Below are positions 46,818 to 59,220 of a stretch of 64,000 nt of DNA, piece by piece (within the stretch, counting starts at the first letter, position 1; each line of letters begins with the position of its first letter). The position numbers were made by a program, and so were the translations under genes. Source of the DNA: Aquatica leii. Taxonomy: Eukaryota > Arthropoda > Insecta > Coleoptera > Lampyridae. The stretch is taken from NCBI GenBank assembly GCA_035610365.1, contig CM069432.1:263931177-263995176 (forward strand). The letters are read 5' to 3'. The notes beneath the pieces were generated by a model, which was not told where the DNA came from, ran no database searches, and worked only from the letters and a program-made list of their open reading frames with translations.

Positions 46818-48926
46818 CCCTCCGTCAGGCGCAGCCGGCCTAAGAGGCCAGCATGGTTCCAAATAGTTTCGTAACTCGTTGCGGTGCGCAGGACACACTA
46901 CTTCAGTTTACCGTAAGTCTTTATACAGGTTGATTTTATCGCATGCGGCTTGTGAAGACGCCGGGTTGCGTCATAATTTTAAAGGTAAGTTTTTTTAAGA
47001 TATATTTATTTTAGCAGTTCATTTTACTCCAAATAAATCTGATGAAATTCGTCGATATGTTTAGAAATAAGTGTCATTCGGATCGATAATTTTTTCTATC
47101 TTCAGTTATAGATTTCCTGCAAAAATGGCCAAAAAACTATATGATCTATCTAATACCAAGGATATTGAGAAAGTACAACGCATTCTCGAGGATGATTCTG
47201 ATGATCCTGCTTTGGTTGAGGATTTGGGCGAAGAGAGCGATATCGCTTCTGAGGACGAAGTTGAAGAACGTCAATTGGACTCTGAAACTGATCAAGAAGA
47301 AGGGAAAGATGAGGGGGAGGAAGAATTGACAAGTGAGGAGGAAGAAGTTGTAGAGCATATAGGTGATGCTTTTTTTCTTGGGAAAGATAAGCAGACAAAG
47401 TGGACTAAAAAACTATCACCGGCTGCTAGTCGTCGTGTACAACGTCACAACACTATTACACATCTTCCAGGTGTACAAGGAGATGCAAAAGATGCTGACA
47501 TCATATGAAATGTTGGGAATGTTTATTTAGTACCGATATTTTGGAATTGATTGTGAGATATACAAACCAATACATTGACTCAGTCAAAGAAAATTTTGTC
47601 AGAGAGAGAGAGAGATGCAAAGGAAACAAACCTCATCGAAATCAAGGCATTTATTGGTATATTGTATTTCACTGGGGCTTATAGGGGAAACCGTCAGAGC
47701 CTAGAGGAGCTATGAGGATCAGAAGGAGACGGAATTGAAAAATTTAGCCTGGTGATGAGCATAAAACGGTTTGAGTTCCTCATACGTTGAATTCGTTTTG
47801 ACGATCATACGAGCCGATCACAACGGAAAGAATATAACCGACTTTGCCCAATACGTGTAAACAGCCTGAAGGGCCATATTTGGTAAGCAATAAGCCAGTT
47901 GAAATGGTGAAACGAATGGCACAGCCAATTTTTAAAACTGGACGTAATATAACGTGTGACAATTGGTTCAAAGACATTGATCTAGTAAACGATTTAAAAA
48001 AACAAACTGTCCTATGTTGGGACAGTACAAAAAATAAAAGGCAGTTACCGGCTGCTTTTGTCAATGTCAAAGGAAGACCTCAATATAACAGCTTGTTTGG
48101 TTTCAACAATGGTAAGACGTTAGTTTCGTACATACCAAGGGAGGGAAAAAATGTAATTACATTTTAAAATGGGACCAAGTCCGGAGACACAGCTGATAAA
48201 ATGTGTGCAAATTTCAATGTTAGCAGGAACACACGACGTTGGCCTATGGTCATTTTTTTTACCTGCCTGAACGTGGCCGGTATAAATTCTCAAGTGATTT
48301 CGATTGCGAATGGCTTGGGACCACAAAGAAGAAGAGTTTTTCTGAAAACGTTGTCTCATCAACTAATGATTGGACATCTAGCTCGGCAAAGTCTGAACTC
48401 AAGTGGAATGCCAACTCAGTTACAATTACGCTTGAAAAGGGTCTTACCTCAAGAACAACGTGAAACATCTTCCACACCACCTCTCAAAAGACGTAAATGT
48501 GAGACATGCATGCTTGAATCAGGATTTAGAAGGATGACAAATTACGAATGTCACAACTGTCATGGACCGCTCTCTCTAACCCACATAAAACCACTGTGTC
48601 AGACCTGTTATTCAGGTACTCATTTTGGAGGTTCAACATAGGATTTTGCCTTCGACTGCAACAAAAAATGAAGCCATTACGTTTTTATTTCAATTTTTTT
48701 CATTTATAATACTTGACAATTTTGGTTGTTTTAGTTTAAATTCATTTTCTTAAAAATAAACTTTTTTTTCCCTTTAATATCTTATATTTGCTCTTCTCAA
48801 ATCCTAGCAAAGTATTAAAACCCTAAGCAAGCTATTGGATAGGAAAAGAACGCCAAATTATGTGGGTGGCCTCCTAGACCGGCTGCGCCTGATTTTGTTT
48901 CGTTCAGAGGTGCGCCTGACAGAAGG
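46818..48926 (+). mobile_element. piggyBac-family transposon, 2.1 kb, inside Gypsy-2
   Basis: Terminal inverted repeats are CCCTCCGTCAGGCGCA at the left end and, on the minus strand, CCTTCTGTCAGGCGCA at the right end. The target is TTAA at 48927-48930 and CTAA at 46814-46817, the latter a one-base decay of TTAA. A subterminal block GCGCAGCCGGCCTAAGAGGC near the left end recurs inverted near 48865-48895, as GCGCAGCCGGTCTAGGAGGC on the minus strand. The element splits Gypsy-2 just where protease begins: DERPF-like sequence on the left, LGIPFKGLLDTG on the right. Confidence 0.92.
47125..48641 (+). pseudogene. piggyBac transposase pseudogene
   Basis: The start MAKKLYDLSNTKDIEKVQ is followed by an acidic region (residues 25-85, Glu/Asp-rich) typical of piggyBac N-termini. 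The domain core follows as CLFSTDILELIVRY, LIEIKAFIGILYFTGAYRG and MSIKRFEFLIR. At about 47856 the frame jumps to CKQPEGPYLVSNKPVE, skipping some 70-80 residues that in the family hold the first catalytic Asp. The second is kept in NITCDNWFKDI. The C-terminal cysteine-rich domain (CETCMLESGF, CHNCHGPLSL, HIKPLCQTCY), which binds the transposon ends, is nearly intact. Stops near 47506, 47713 and 47787 and further frame changes near 48170 and 48250 also break the ORF. Not functional. Confidence 0.92.
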
Positions 48927-48930
48927 TTAA

Positions 48931-50100
48931 AGTAACTGTCTTGGGTATTCCTTTTAAGGGTCTTTTAGATACCGGAGTTTTGCAAACGATCTCAGGAAGT
49001 ACGGGTTGGCCATCATTACAAATCGCTCATAGGAAATCGACTACAACTTTCTGCAATGTTGCTAACAGTATGAAATGTTCTATTCTGGGTACTATTTCTC
49101 TTCTGTTTACCTTAGAAGGTAAAACCAAAGTTTTGGAAACTTTAATTATTCCTGAAGTTTCTCAATCGTTGATCTTATCAATTTTTGGAAAACTATGGCG
49201 GTTGTTTTAGCAGAGGTCATTTGAGACGATCTCTTCAACTACTATTTCTGCCGATGCTCTAAACATCCAATCCGATCTAAACTTAACTCAGCAAATTCTG
49301 TTGAATGAGCTGATTACTAAAACTTTTTCTTCCCAACCTACTAATCTTGGTTGTACCAGTATAGTACATTGTATTCGAGCCTATCAGACAACGCTCTCAT
49401 TCGCTTTCACCGTTGTCTAAAATCGTGAATAAAGAACTTGACTCTATGCTACAATTAGAAGTAGTGAAGCCTTCGACAAGTGCCCGGATATAATTGTTAT
49501 GGTGAAGAAAAAAGATAACTCATATCGCTTCTGCGTAGATTTTCGTAAGGTGAACCAGGTCACTGAAAAAATGCTTAGTCATTACCTTATATTATTTCTG
49601 AGATCGTTTACGGTACGCTAGATTTTTTTATCCAGCTTGGACATTCGCTCTGTTTACTGGCAAATCTCTTTCCCGCCTGACTCAAACCTATTACTGCTTT
49701 CACAGTACCTGCCCTTTGATCTTCATAACTCACCGGCTACGTTTCAACTACTTATTGTCCAAATAATTGGTGCACATCTAGAACCATACTGTTTTGCGTA
49801 TCTCAATGATATCATCATCGCCACTCCAACATTCGAGGAACATATTCATGTTCTGCAAGACTTTCTAAAACGCTTATTTTCTGCTGGTCTGACGGTAAAT
49901 AAAGAAAAATGTCATTTTTGTCGTGCCGAATTGAAACATTTAAGGTATGTAGTTAATAAAAATGGACTATTGGTAGATCCAGATAAGGTCACTGCTATTA
50001 TTAATATTCCTAATAATGTTACTAAAGTTCGGCTGTGATTTAAATGACCAGCTGGTATCGTCGCTTTATCCCAAGTTTTTCTACTCTTATCTCTACTTTG
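48931..50100 (+). pseudogene. Gypsy-2 pol region: protease and reverse transcriptase
   Basis: A retropepsin-like protease start (VLGIPFKGLLDTG), then reverse transcriptase parts: VMVKKKDNSYRFCVDFRKV, SLDIRSVYWQISFP, FDLHNSPATFQLL, the catalytic region FAYLNDIIIATPTF (family consensus YLDD) and KCHFCRAELKHLRYVV. The sequence parallels Gypsy-3 pol closely. Neither RNase H nor integrase is seen before the LTR-like segment. A fossil with several breaks. Confidence 0.85.
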
Positions 50101-50105
50101 TATGC

Positions 50106-50337
50106 TCACTTTATTTTGTAGCTTCTTTAAGATCAGTGACGTACTGTCAATAATAACATTCTTGAATATTATAACCGTACAGTGGCGTACTACTCGGAAT
50201 TTATATAACTACTTAATTATCGTAATACATGTCAAGCTATTTTCTTTAAGGTGATAATTAAATTGGTATATTGCTATTTTTTTGTATTTGTGTATCTAGG
50301 TTTTTTCTTCCTAAACTATCATTTGGTCTTATAGTTA
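50106..50337 (+). repeat. Gypsy-2 right-hand LTR segment
   Basis: Direct repeat of 43657-43861 with small changes and short insertions. The similarity ends at TCTTATAGTT; what follows (CTTGGCGCCTATAC) resembles a motif in the Gypsy-3 LTR, CCTGGCGCCTGTATTTC at about 61002. Confidence 0.72.
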
Positions 50338-52309
50338 TAACTTGGCGCCTATACTTTGCTTCCACTTAGAAACGCCTCCCGCACTCTTCGACATTGCCGA
50401 ATATCAATTAGATCAACTTAGTACTGTTCATTTCAGAATGTAAAATCGGATTAGAAACTAAACCTTTCTTTTTTTCGTCTTCCTTTCGTGACATGTTACA
50501 TACATAGATAAATCTTTTAGCCTCTTCCACTTGTATAAGATAAATATTTATCCTTTGTTAAAACATTAAAATGAAAGGCACTTTTATTTTATGTGGGAAA
50601 ATCACAGTCAATCCTGTCAATATCACGGATAAATTGGATTGTGTATATCCACCAAATGGAATCAGACAATGTGATGATTACCTGTACCATTCGAGATTTG
50701 ACAAACCTTCTATGCTAGGGTCAGAAGCCTTGAAACAAAGCTATAAATTTCTTGTTGGAACCTTAGCATAAGTTTTTTATGTAATTTTTTTCTTTTGTTG
50801 TGTTGGGTATTTTTACACGATTCGTACTGAACGTGGTTTTTAGGCTCACCAACTAGATCTAGCCGACAAGTATTGCGGTAAGTATTTCTGCTAGTGTGTT
50901 TACCTTTTTTTGTATGTGTGTTGTTCTTAGTCCAACGTACATAGTTTATGTTTAATAAATTTTACTACAAATACAATTAAATATTTTTTTGATACTCTAA
51001 ATTCATTATGTATGTGCTTACGCTACTGCTACACTAAAGATTCAATTTTTATTATGTTAGTTGGGTGAAAACAATAACAAAATTAATAATTTTTTTGGTT
51101 AACTCAATTTTTTTTCAGTTTTGTAAAATATAAGTTTACGTGTGTTCACTTCATTTGTTATTTGTTTTATTTATTATGATTATTCTTTCTCAACGCGCAT
51201 TAAATTATTAAAGGAGTCACACATTTTATTAAATTAACTTTACATTAATTATTGAAGTAAAAAAATGTGTAAGTAACTACGCACTACAATATCAATTCAA
51301 TTCGCATTTGCAATCACCATCCTCAAACTAAATAAATTAAAAGAACACTAATCATACACATCGCCATTACTCGTGTAAAACAACCCAACAGAAAAATAAA
51401 TAAAATAAATAAACAATGATTTTAAAGTCAGACATGCAGAAAGTAGCGCGAACTCAAATAAAAACAGGCAGCGAAACTAAAAGCATGTATACAAAGTATC
51501 GTATAAAATTTACGAGCGTAGAAAATAAAACGTTACAGTATTTAACGTATTTTATAAGAACTTTTTTAGTATTGAATTGTAAACAAAATTTTGTTACTTA
51601 GATGTCAGTTTTGCAGGTTATTAATATTAATTACTTTTGCGTTTTTTTTTAGTTGTGTGTTGGTTTTTACTGTTGTTTGTAGAAAGTTTTGCATACATGC
51701 TCGTTTATGACTTTATTTATTAATTTTTTCCAACTGAGTTTTTGTATCTTTTTAATAAAGTTTAATAAAAATTTATATTTACAGCAATTATTTGTACCGT
51801 GTGTTAAAATTTGGTATTTTAATAATGCTTAAAAAAGTCGTAAAAAAAGTCAGGAACGTATAAGATAAATTGCCGTAGTTGTAATTCTTTCTATATAGAA
51901 CAAACAGAACGTATCTTCTTCTGCTAATCGTATTCTAAATTAAAATAATTCTTTTCGTTTTATTAAAAATAAATTTTTTTTACAAGCATTATATTTTTTT
52001 AGTAGTAATATGTAATACCACATATTGTATATTTATTAGCGATTAGGCAACGTTGTGCATTTTTTACGACCAATCTCATTTATGTACAGGTCAAAGTCAT
52101 TTCCGTACAGGTCAGTGTCATTACCCTCCAGTACAATAAATTGTGAAAGCATAATACGTTATTGTTTATGTGTTTGCACAAAAAAATTAGCGGACTTAAA
52201 GGAATTAGGGAAACGTCAGAAACCTGCGTCTTACAAAATTAATTATTTTTTTTCACTCTTTCTCAAAAAAATGATTTCATATTTATCATTCTTTTGGAGT
52301 GATAATTTC
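50338..52309. other. Intergenic stretch with an orphan 66-codon frame
   Basis: A plus-strand frame at 50571-50771 (MKGTFILCGKITVNPVNI...) has four Cys and varied composition, unlike the low-complexity frames around it, but I do not recognise it and see no splice context. Near 52085-52135 a short word (TACAGGTCARWGTCATTWCC) stands twice in tandem. Otherwise AT-rich. Confidence 0.35.
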
Positions 52310-53070
52310 ACCAACAAAAAGAGCTTATTTCTCAAGTTCTGTCTCAAATTCTACAAGAATAAAATCGCCCACATCTGGTTCACGTTCTAGGTTTCCAAAT
52401 TCATTGTCTAGTAGAACAACTATTTTATAGAGGAACTGTTTGCTTGTGTCAAAGTCCTGTAATTCCATTTCGTTATCTTCTGATTCATTTGAAGACTCGT
52501 GACTTTCTACAAATTTTATTGTGACAGACCTCTGTCTTGTTGAGATTATTTTAAGTATTTTTCTTTCGTTGATTGTGTTTCTCTGGAATAGATATAGGTA
52601 TTATACGTTTTACTTTTCTACAACTAGCTTTATTTGTTCCTCTGTTTTCAGTTTTTGGATTTTTGGGATAGCCCCTAAGCATTGCAGGAGCAAAAAATAA
52701 ACTCTCTGCTGTAGAGGAACTGTTAGGAATAGGAGTCTCTGCTTTATATCCATTATTGTTTATCAGTTTGTTTCCAGTAGGATCGATCCGATCGGTTACA
52801 GAACTAGATAAAAAATCAATTTCACTTAAGACATTTTCGTTGTAAGTATTTATTCCCGTTTCGTTAAATACTGCTAGTATTGAAGTCATAGCCTTTTCAT
52901 GAACAGCATTGACGCATTCTGAAATTTCATATATTAAAATTATTTTTCCAGGATTTTTCATTATCCATCCATTTCGGATGGTTTTTCGAATTGTTGGATG
53001 TTTGATAAAATGTTCGATAACTATGACAAAAAAATCTTTAGTCCTCCACCAGATGGAACACCAAAAATTA
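52310..53070 (-). pseudogene. Second pogo/tigger-type transposase relic, C-terminal part
   Basis: The minus strand encodes TGINTYNENVLSEIDFLSSS followed by VTDRIDP, matching the segment TGI.P.N.N.F...DF.PS.VTDRP after the DDE domain of jerky/tigger-like transposases. A Ser/Lys-rich linker follows, then in another frame EPDVGDFILVEFETE, the terminal module of the same proteins. The catalytic Asp motifs are absent, so only the tail remains. It differs from the pogo element at 19.4-20.9 kb. Confidence 0.65.
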
Positions 53071-53109
53071 TGTAATTTTAGAAATTAACTCTTGGAAATA
53101 GCATAACAA

Positions 53110-53280
53110 GCGGTAGGTGGACCGCTTTTGGCTTGCCTCTGGTTGGTTTTCGGATGCGAAATATGACGTCATTAAAACGCTGCACGACTTCATAAGGGGC
53201 CTACCATTGCCTCTGCCGATTCGGCGACAAACCAGGTTTTTGTTTGGGGATTATACCCCACACCTGACACCAATGTAACG
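53110..53280 (-). pseudogene. Gypsy integrase C-terminal scrap
   Basis: The minus strand encodes PYEVVQRFNDVIFRIRK-like sequence and KPTRGKPKAVHL, the tail seen at the end of many insect Gypsy integrases. A broken fossil fragment; the rest of the element is not present. Confidence 0.65.
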
Positions 53281-54330
53281 AATTTCAAAACTAATTGATT
53301 TATAACATAAAATGTTTACACGTTTATAACTACACTAATTCAATCTAATAATATTTAAGAAAAACACTTACACTAATTTATATAGTACAATCACTCGAAA
53401 GATAATGTCCGCGGATAACTTCTGTTTATCTAAGACTGACATTTGTTTACATTAAAAGCACGTACGTTTATAATTCGTTTATTTATCTTAACCACGTATG
53501 GTGTCAATGTGTTACAAGACGAATAAAGAGATTTACGAATAAAAATATAAATTTAACTTACCTATATACTTGAAATTACTCCTCTAAGCTGTTTTGTTTT
53601 TAACTGCAAAAGGCATATTAGTATAAACGAGCCAGAAATTATTTACAGAAAAAAATATTCAACTAAACAAAATTGCTATATAAATGATGGTGTAGAAGAA
53701 ATACAAGACTTATGCTCGGTTGCCTAAAATATTGTTAACTTTAATGAAGTAGCTAACTATGTGATCATGTCGTTAAACGTCGTCGTTAGTCATCAAGTAC
53801 AAAATCAATTGTTTTATTGATCATATAGTTAACTTTGCTTTATGCAACGGGACATTAGACACTTTAGAATTTTTGAAAACTTGTCGTATGCATTACCACC
53901 TAAATAAAACAGTAGAAAATTGGATAATAATGTAATGACTACATTCGTTTTTAGTAGACAATAAATTAATAAGCACACAAAATGATGGATTAAAATTAAA
54001 TGATTGTTTAGACAATTTAAAAGAACTATAAATATAAGAATTAAATTTGAAAAATATGATAGGAAAAATGTGAATTAAAAAAAAATTAAGGATTTAACGC
54101 AACAGTTTTTATTTATTATTATTTAAATAGAAAGCAAAAATGTGTCTTATTATAGAATTTCAATTATCGCGTTTTATTATGCAATAGTATTATAATTTTT
54201 TTAAGTTAGAATTTGGTATATTACGAAAACAAAAAATACACCTTACAATAAAACAAAACATTTCAATAATCAAAATTTACTCGTAAAGAATTAAAATACA
54301 TTATTTATAAAAAAAATCCATGGAGTCAAC
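53281..54330. other. AT-rich intergenic stretch
   Basis: Could include a decayed LTR (TGTAACGAATTTC near 53275 and TGTTACAAGACGAATAAAG near 53512), but no second copy is in the window to test this. Nothing else recognised. Confidence 0.35.
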
Positions 54331-54960
54331 GTCGTAGACTAAGGACACTTGATGCGTAATACAAGGGTGTGCAGCCAACGGCGACACCCGATTTAGCCTC
54401 TCAGTGTCCAAAGCCGTTCGCCCGTAACTTCGGCTACCTCGTGCAAGAGGTGACCCTGCTTCTACAAAGGCGACGTATCCAGGGGAGTAAACCCTGAATC
54501 AAAAATCTCTCAGGGACTGTCTATTTTTACATAGGCAGTACGGTGATCGCCAAACCCGAGGTACCCGATGGACTTGGAGAAGAAACTTTCTTCTCCTTGT
54601 ACACACCGTCAGAGTTGGACCATGTCTCTGCTCTCACGGGGGGTTTGGCTTTACCGCCTAGCCCGCAGAAGAGTAAACCTCTGTAAAAAATCCGTTAATC
54701 CAAGGTGTTATATGTACCGTGCCGATGGATGAATGGCTTCACGTTACGAAGTCGCGAACGGTTGTCATGAAAGTACCTGGCGACCCTTTCTTGTAGCCTT
54801 GATGTGGTAAGGGCTCACTCCCTCACTCGATATTTAGATCATCGCAACTCGTGGGATTAATATGCATATTGATACTTACGAAAACGCAGAGGCACCCGTT
54901 CCCTTAAATCCGGGTGAAGGTAAGGGTCCTTGTAAACACCCTTTTATGCGCCAGGAATAG

Positions 54961-55617
54961 GTGGTAACTCCCCGGTTTCTGGTCGTTAGGAAAGTCGATG
55001 GCGACTTTAGCAGAGATAGTTCGTTTGTCATACAAAGACAGTTGTATGGGTTAATTGGAGATACTAAGAATATAAGGAAAGTTAGAGAAGGATTATTCGT
55101 TGAAACTGTTAGTTTAGCTCAAGCTAATAAACTCTTAAGAGCAGAACGTTTAGGAGGATCGAGAATAGAGGTTACCCCTCATAATACACTTAATTCAAGT
55201 AAAGGTGTAATAAATCGTAAAGATCTTTTAGTCTGCACGACAGACGAGATATGTGCCGAACTTAAAAGTCAAGAGGTTAAGGAAGTGCGAAAAAGAAAGA
55301 AAAGAGTAAACGGAGAACTGCAAGATACTCCTAACCATATAATCACATTTAACGTCCCAAAGATACCTAACAAAATTAAAGCCGGATACTTGTCATTACC
55401 CGTACGTGCCTACATCCCAGCGTCAATGAGATGTTTTCGATGCCAGAAGTTTGACCACACTGCACAACGATGCGAGAACATGCAAGTGTGCGTCTATAGA
55501 AAAGAATTGCACAAAGGGCGAAAACCCATTAAAATGTGTAAACCGCAAAGGACAATATTTAGCCATATCCAGACAGTGTCCGACATACAAGCAAGAATCC
55601 GCAATACAAGAAATTAA
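54961..55617 (+). pseudogene. I-like LINE ORF1, gag-like nucleic-acid-binding protein
   Basis: A 218-residue open stretch. Residues 1-60 hold a folded segment (FLVVRKVDGDFSRDSSFVIQ), around 90-130 DLLVCTTDEICAELKSQEVK, and from about 158 a zinc knuckle CFRCQKFDHTAQRC, followed by a second cysteine group that runs into another frame (LHNDARTCKCASIEKNCTKG). LINE proteins of this type bind the element RNA. The C-terminal part, with SYTTEDELTESSEASPK near 55910, lies beyond the frame change, so the ORF is broken. Confidence 0.8.
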
Positions 55618-56189
55618 ACTGAAAGAGAACATTTCTTACCCTGAAGCTAGAAGGAAAGTAGTATTATCGAACCCACAGCAAAGATGATGGAGAAAAACAA
55701 CAAATTGATACCACCCAGCTAGTAAAAGAGCTGGTACCTACGCTTGTTACCATGCTAAAAGAAGTATTTGTTTCCAAGGATACACAAGCTCAGCGTTTTC
55801 AACCACCAACAACGAGATCACGTGTGAACTCTTTGTCTAGTCAAGGTCCTGCATTTTGAAACGTAGGATCTGAAAAAAGAAAAAAAAATAGAGCGAGCAG
55901 AGTCGAGTTATACGACAGAAGACGAGCTCACCGAAAGTTCGGAAGCTTCCCCGAAAGGGGTCGACCTGATCTGTGATAATTTCTGTGATAATACCTGGGA
56001 TATATGTTTGTTGCCCAGAGTATATAGTATTTATTAGAGTTCATTTATTTGTTATTTATACGTGTACGTCCAGAGCATTTATTTACTTACCTGTTATTTT
56101 TATTCGTCTGTTCGTCGTATTTATACACGTTTGTCAGCATTTATATATTAGTTTTAAGTTATTTAATATAAAATGTAGGGACAAAATGA

Positions 56190-59100
56190 ATACATAATTC
56201 AATGGAACTGCAATGGTCTGATACGGCTCCCTGAAATTAATGATGAGGGATTACAATCCATACCTAATGTGTCTACAGGAAACACATTTGATACCTCGGA
56301 AAGATATGGAGGCGGATCAAGCTAGTGGGGGAGTAGCCATTCTTCTCAGAAACGATATAGGTTCCTCGGAAGTTCCTATTGTTAAAAACCTGCAAGCAAT
56401 AGCAGTAAGACTAGTAGCCCCCGTTAGCTTTACTATCTGCAACATATACTTGTTTACCACCGATTAGAGATCACAAGAACTTGAAGAGCTGTTAAGGCAA
56501 CTAACACGACCTTACCTTGTAGCTGGGGATTTCAACGCCCATAATTCACTATGGGGTTCTGCCACCGTAAACGCGATAGGTAATCGCGTAGAAAGAGTTG
56601 TCAACGACAACAATTTAGTCGTGCTTAAAAATAGCTCTCCAACATTCATGAACTCAAGAGCTAATACGTTTGCAGCGATAGATTTCTCGTTGTGCACGGC
56701 GGACGTATTGCACAAGATCGAGTGGACCACATTAGACCACCTGCATGACTTCAACACCATTTGAGCGTTACTCCCAAAAGATGGTTGCTGCAACGCGCAG
56801 ATTGGGAAACATATAGAGCTTCTCTGGTCATTTCCGAGCTATCTGGCACTGTGGACGAAGCAGTAGCGGCTTTGAGCACCGCAATCCTGCGTGCTGCTCA
56901 AAACAGCATTCCGGTAAGAGGGGGAACAGCTCAAAGAACTATACGGCTATACGGGAAAAGAAACGCTACTTTAATACATTTAAGAGACAACCGACGTTAG
57001 AAAATATGATCGCTTTTAAGAAAGCCAGAGCGCAAGCACGACGAACAATGCTAGAAAGCAAACGTACGTCATGGAAAGATTATGTATCGTCAATCAACGG
57101 ATTAACACCAACAACCGAGGTACAGCGTAGGATTAATGCAGGGACGAAGAGAAACCCAGCATCCATCAAACTGAGTGTAAACGGTTACACACTGGATAGG
57201 CCAATAGACGTTGTAGAAGCATTTGCGAACCAATTTGAAGCCGTCAGTAGTTCCAATAACCAAGATGCGACCCTCCTAGAAACAAATCACGAGATGTTAG
57301 AACTAGGTGCGCAACACGGTAACTTACCGATGAACGTTCCATTTCGACAAACCGAATTTGAAGGGGCCTTAAAAAATGTAGAAAATCTGCGCCAGGACCG
57401 GATGGAATCCCTTACGAATTTGTCAGGGAAGGTTTCTCTACCTTAAAAGGTCCGCTTCTGACTTTATTCAACAAGATGTGGAACAAGGGTATATACCCTA
57501 CCATCTGGAAAGAAGCCGTGATCGTGACGATTACGAAGGAAGGTAAAGACCTCGCACAACCCACCAGCTACAAGCAAAATTATAGAAAAGATCGTAAGTG
57601 ACAGGATCATGTGGCACTTGGAGTCTCACCAGCTCCTCGTCAAACAACAAGCCGGCGTTAGACAGCGCAGATCGACGTTAGATCAAATTATGTACTTAGA
57701 AAGAGCAGTTCTAGAAGCATTTAGACAAGGCGAGCATGCCGTAGCTATCTTTTTTGACCTTGAAAAGGCCTACGACACGGCAAGACGAAAGAGAATTTTG
57801 CGTAAACTGTACGACTGGGGATTAAAAGGCAACGTCCTGAAATTTATCGCTTCGTTCTTAGACGACAGAGGTTTTAAAGTACAAGTAGGCAACGAGTTAT
57901 CTACCAGAAGAAACTCAGAAAACGGAGTGCCGCAAGGGTCCATGCTCAGTGTGCCTCTTTTTGCCATCGCGGTCAATGATCTATCAGCATCGGTAGACCC
58001 ACCCGCTTATAAAAATCTATACGTCGACGATTTTCCAATCAATGACAAACTGCAGGAGGTAATTAACACAATACTGGTGAACTCGGCAAAGATGGGTTTT
58101 CGATTCTCCGCGCCGAAGACCCAAACCATACATTTTTGTCGAATGAGAAAACCACACTATGGACCGCTTTTACACATGGACGAAACACCTATAGCCTGCA
58201 AAGAAACGATCCGATTTCTAGGACTTACCTTCAATGCAAAACTGACATGGAAACCGCACATCCTCGAGTTCGCACAAAAACGCACTGCTCTGAACGCATT
58301 GAGAGCAATCTCTGGGGCTAAGTTTGGGGGAGAAACAAAGACGCTGTTAGACGTCTATCGGTCGATGATCTTAGCAAAAATTGATTATGGCTGCGCACGT
58401 AAGACAACGCTCGCATTGCTTGATGCAGTACAGAACTCGGCTGTACGATGTTGCCTATGCGCTTTCCGCACCAGCCCGATAGCAAGTTTACTGAGCGAAG
58501 CAGGAGTCCCACCTTTAGAAACGAGACGCGCGTACTTGCTCACTAACTACAGCATTAATATAAGGGCGCAACCAAGACATCGGAACTTTGCCGTTATGTT
58601 CAGAGGCAGGAGTGGGTACTTTGGAAAACCCACCATATCGAGACCGGTCGGCGTGCGGGTACTGGAATTAACAAACATGTTAAGATATACGATACCACTC
58701 CCACTAACAACAAACATAACAGAATACCCGGCGTGGACTAGAGAGGAACCAGTCCATTTAGAATTAAACAAGGCACTGAAAGCAAACAGGACCGCAGAGG
58801 AACACCGAAATGCGTTCCAAAAAATCCTGGTTACTTACCCAGACTCGATCGTCATTTACACCGATGGATCTAAAAATCACCATGGCGTAGGAGCAGCTGT
58901 TGTTGTGGAAGATAAAATTTACACTTAGTCATTACCACCAGATGCCACAGTATACCTGGCAGAACAAGACGCGGTATGGCAAGCGCTCAAATTCTGTGAT
59001 CTTTCCATTCGACAGAAGTATGTAATAGCTACTGATTCCACCAATGTAATGAACAGTCTACGTGACGTAAGTCCTCAAGACCCCATGTCGGTGATGATGA

Positions 59101-59220
59101 CAGACACACTGGAATATCTTAAATTAAATAAAAATGATCTTTATATGGGTACCGGGACACAGCGACATACCTGGAAATGAAAATGCAGACGAAGCGGCGC
59201 CGGGGATACGATCGACGTTA
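56190..59220 (+). pseudogene. I-like LINE ORF2: endonuclease, reverse transcriptase, RNase H
   Basis: Starts IIQWNCNGLIRL, the usual endonuclease start. Endonuclease motifs: YLMCLQETHLIP (catalytic Glu), VAGDFNAHNSLWGS and AAIDFSLCTADV; the usual SDH near its end is replaced by LDHLHDF. RT: AGVRQRRSTLDQIMYL, IFFDLEKAYDTARRKRI, NGVPQGSMLSVPLFAIAVND and a catalytic YVDD in KNLYVDDFPIN (family mostly F/YADD). RNase H near 58850: IVIYTDGSKNHHGVG, then YLAEQDAVWQAL and IATDSTNVMNSL, with D-E-D kept. The stretch 57609-58928 is open over 439 codons. Elsewhere there are stops (56465, 56761, 58926) and frame changes (near 56230, 57000, 57400, 59150). Confidence 0.9.

Larger units (their letters stand above)
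43657..50337 (+). mobile_element. Gypsy-2, old Gypsy element with two later insertions
   Basis: A Ty3/Gypsy-family element on the plus strand. Parts seen in order: a segment of 5' LTR, primer-binding site, gag, protease, reverse transcriptase, and a segment that repeats the 5' LTR region. No integrase region was seen. It is broken in many places (more than five) and clearly old. Solo LTR B2 sits in gag and a piggyBac transposon sits between gag and protease. It is a relative of Gypsy-3, which is better preserved. Confidence 0.88.

Noticed and set aside
47595-47614. AG microsatellite
   Set aside because: A short GA run within the piggyBac transposase coding region (Arg-Glu codons); not an independent feature.
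48239-48480. Overlapping frames around the piggyBac 3' coding part
   Set aside because: Alternative frames of the transposase pseudogene; the cysteine-rich domain lies in 48201-48641.
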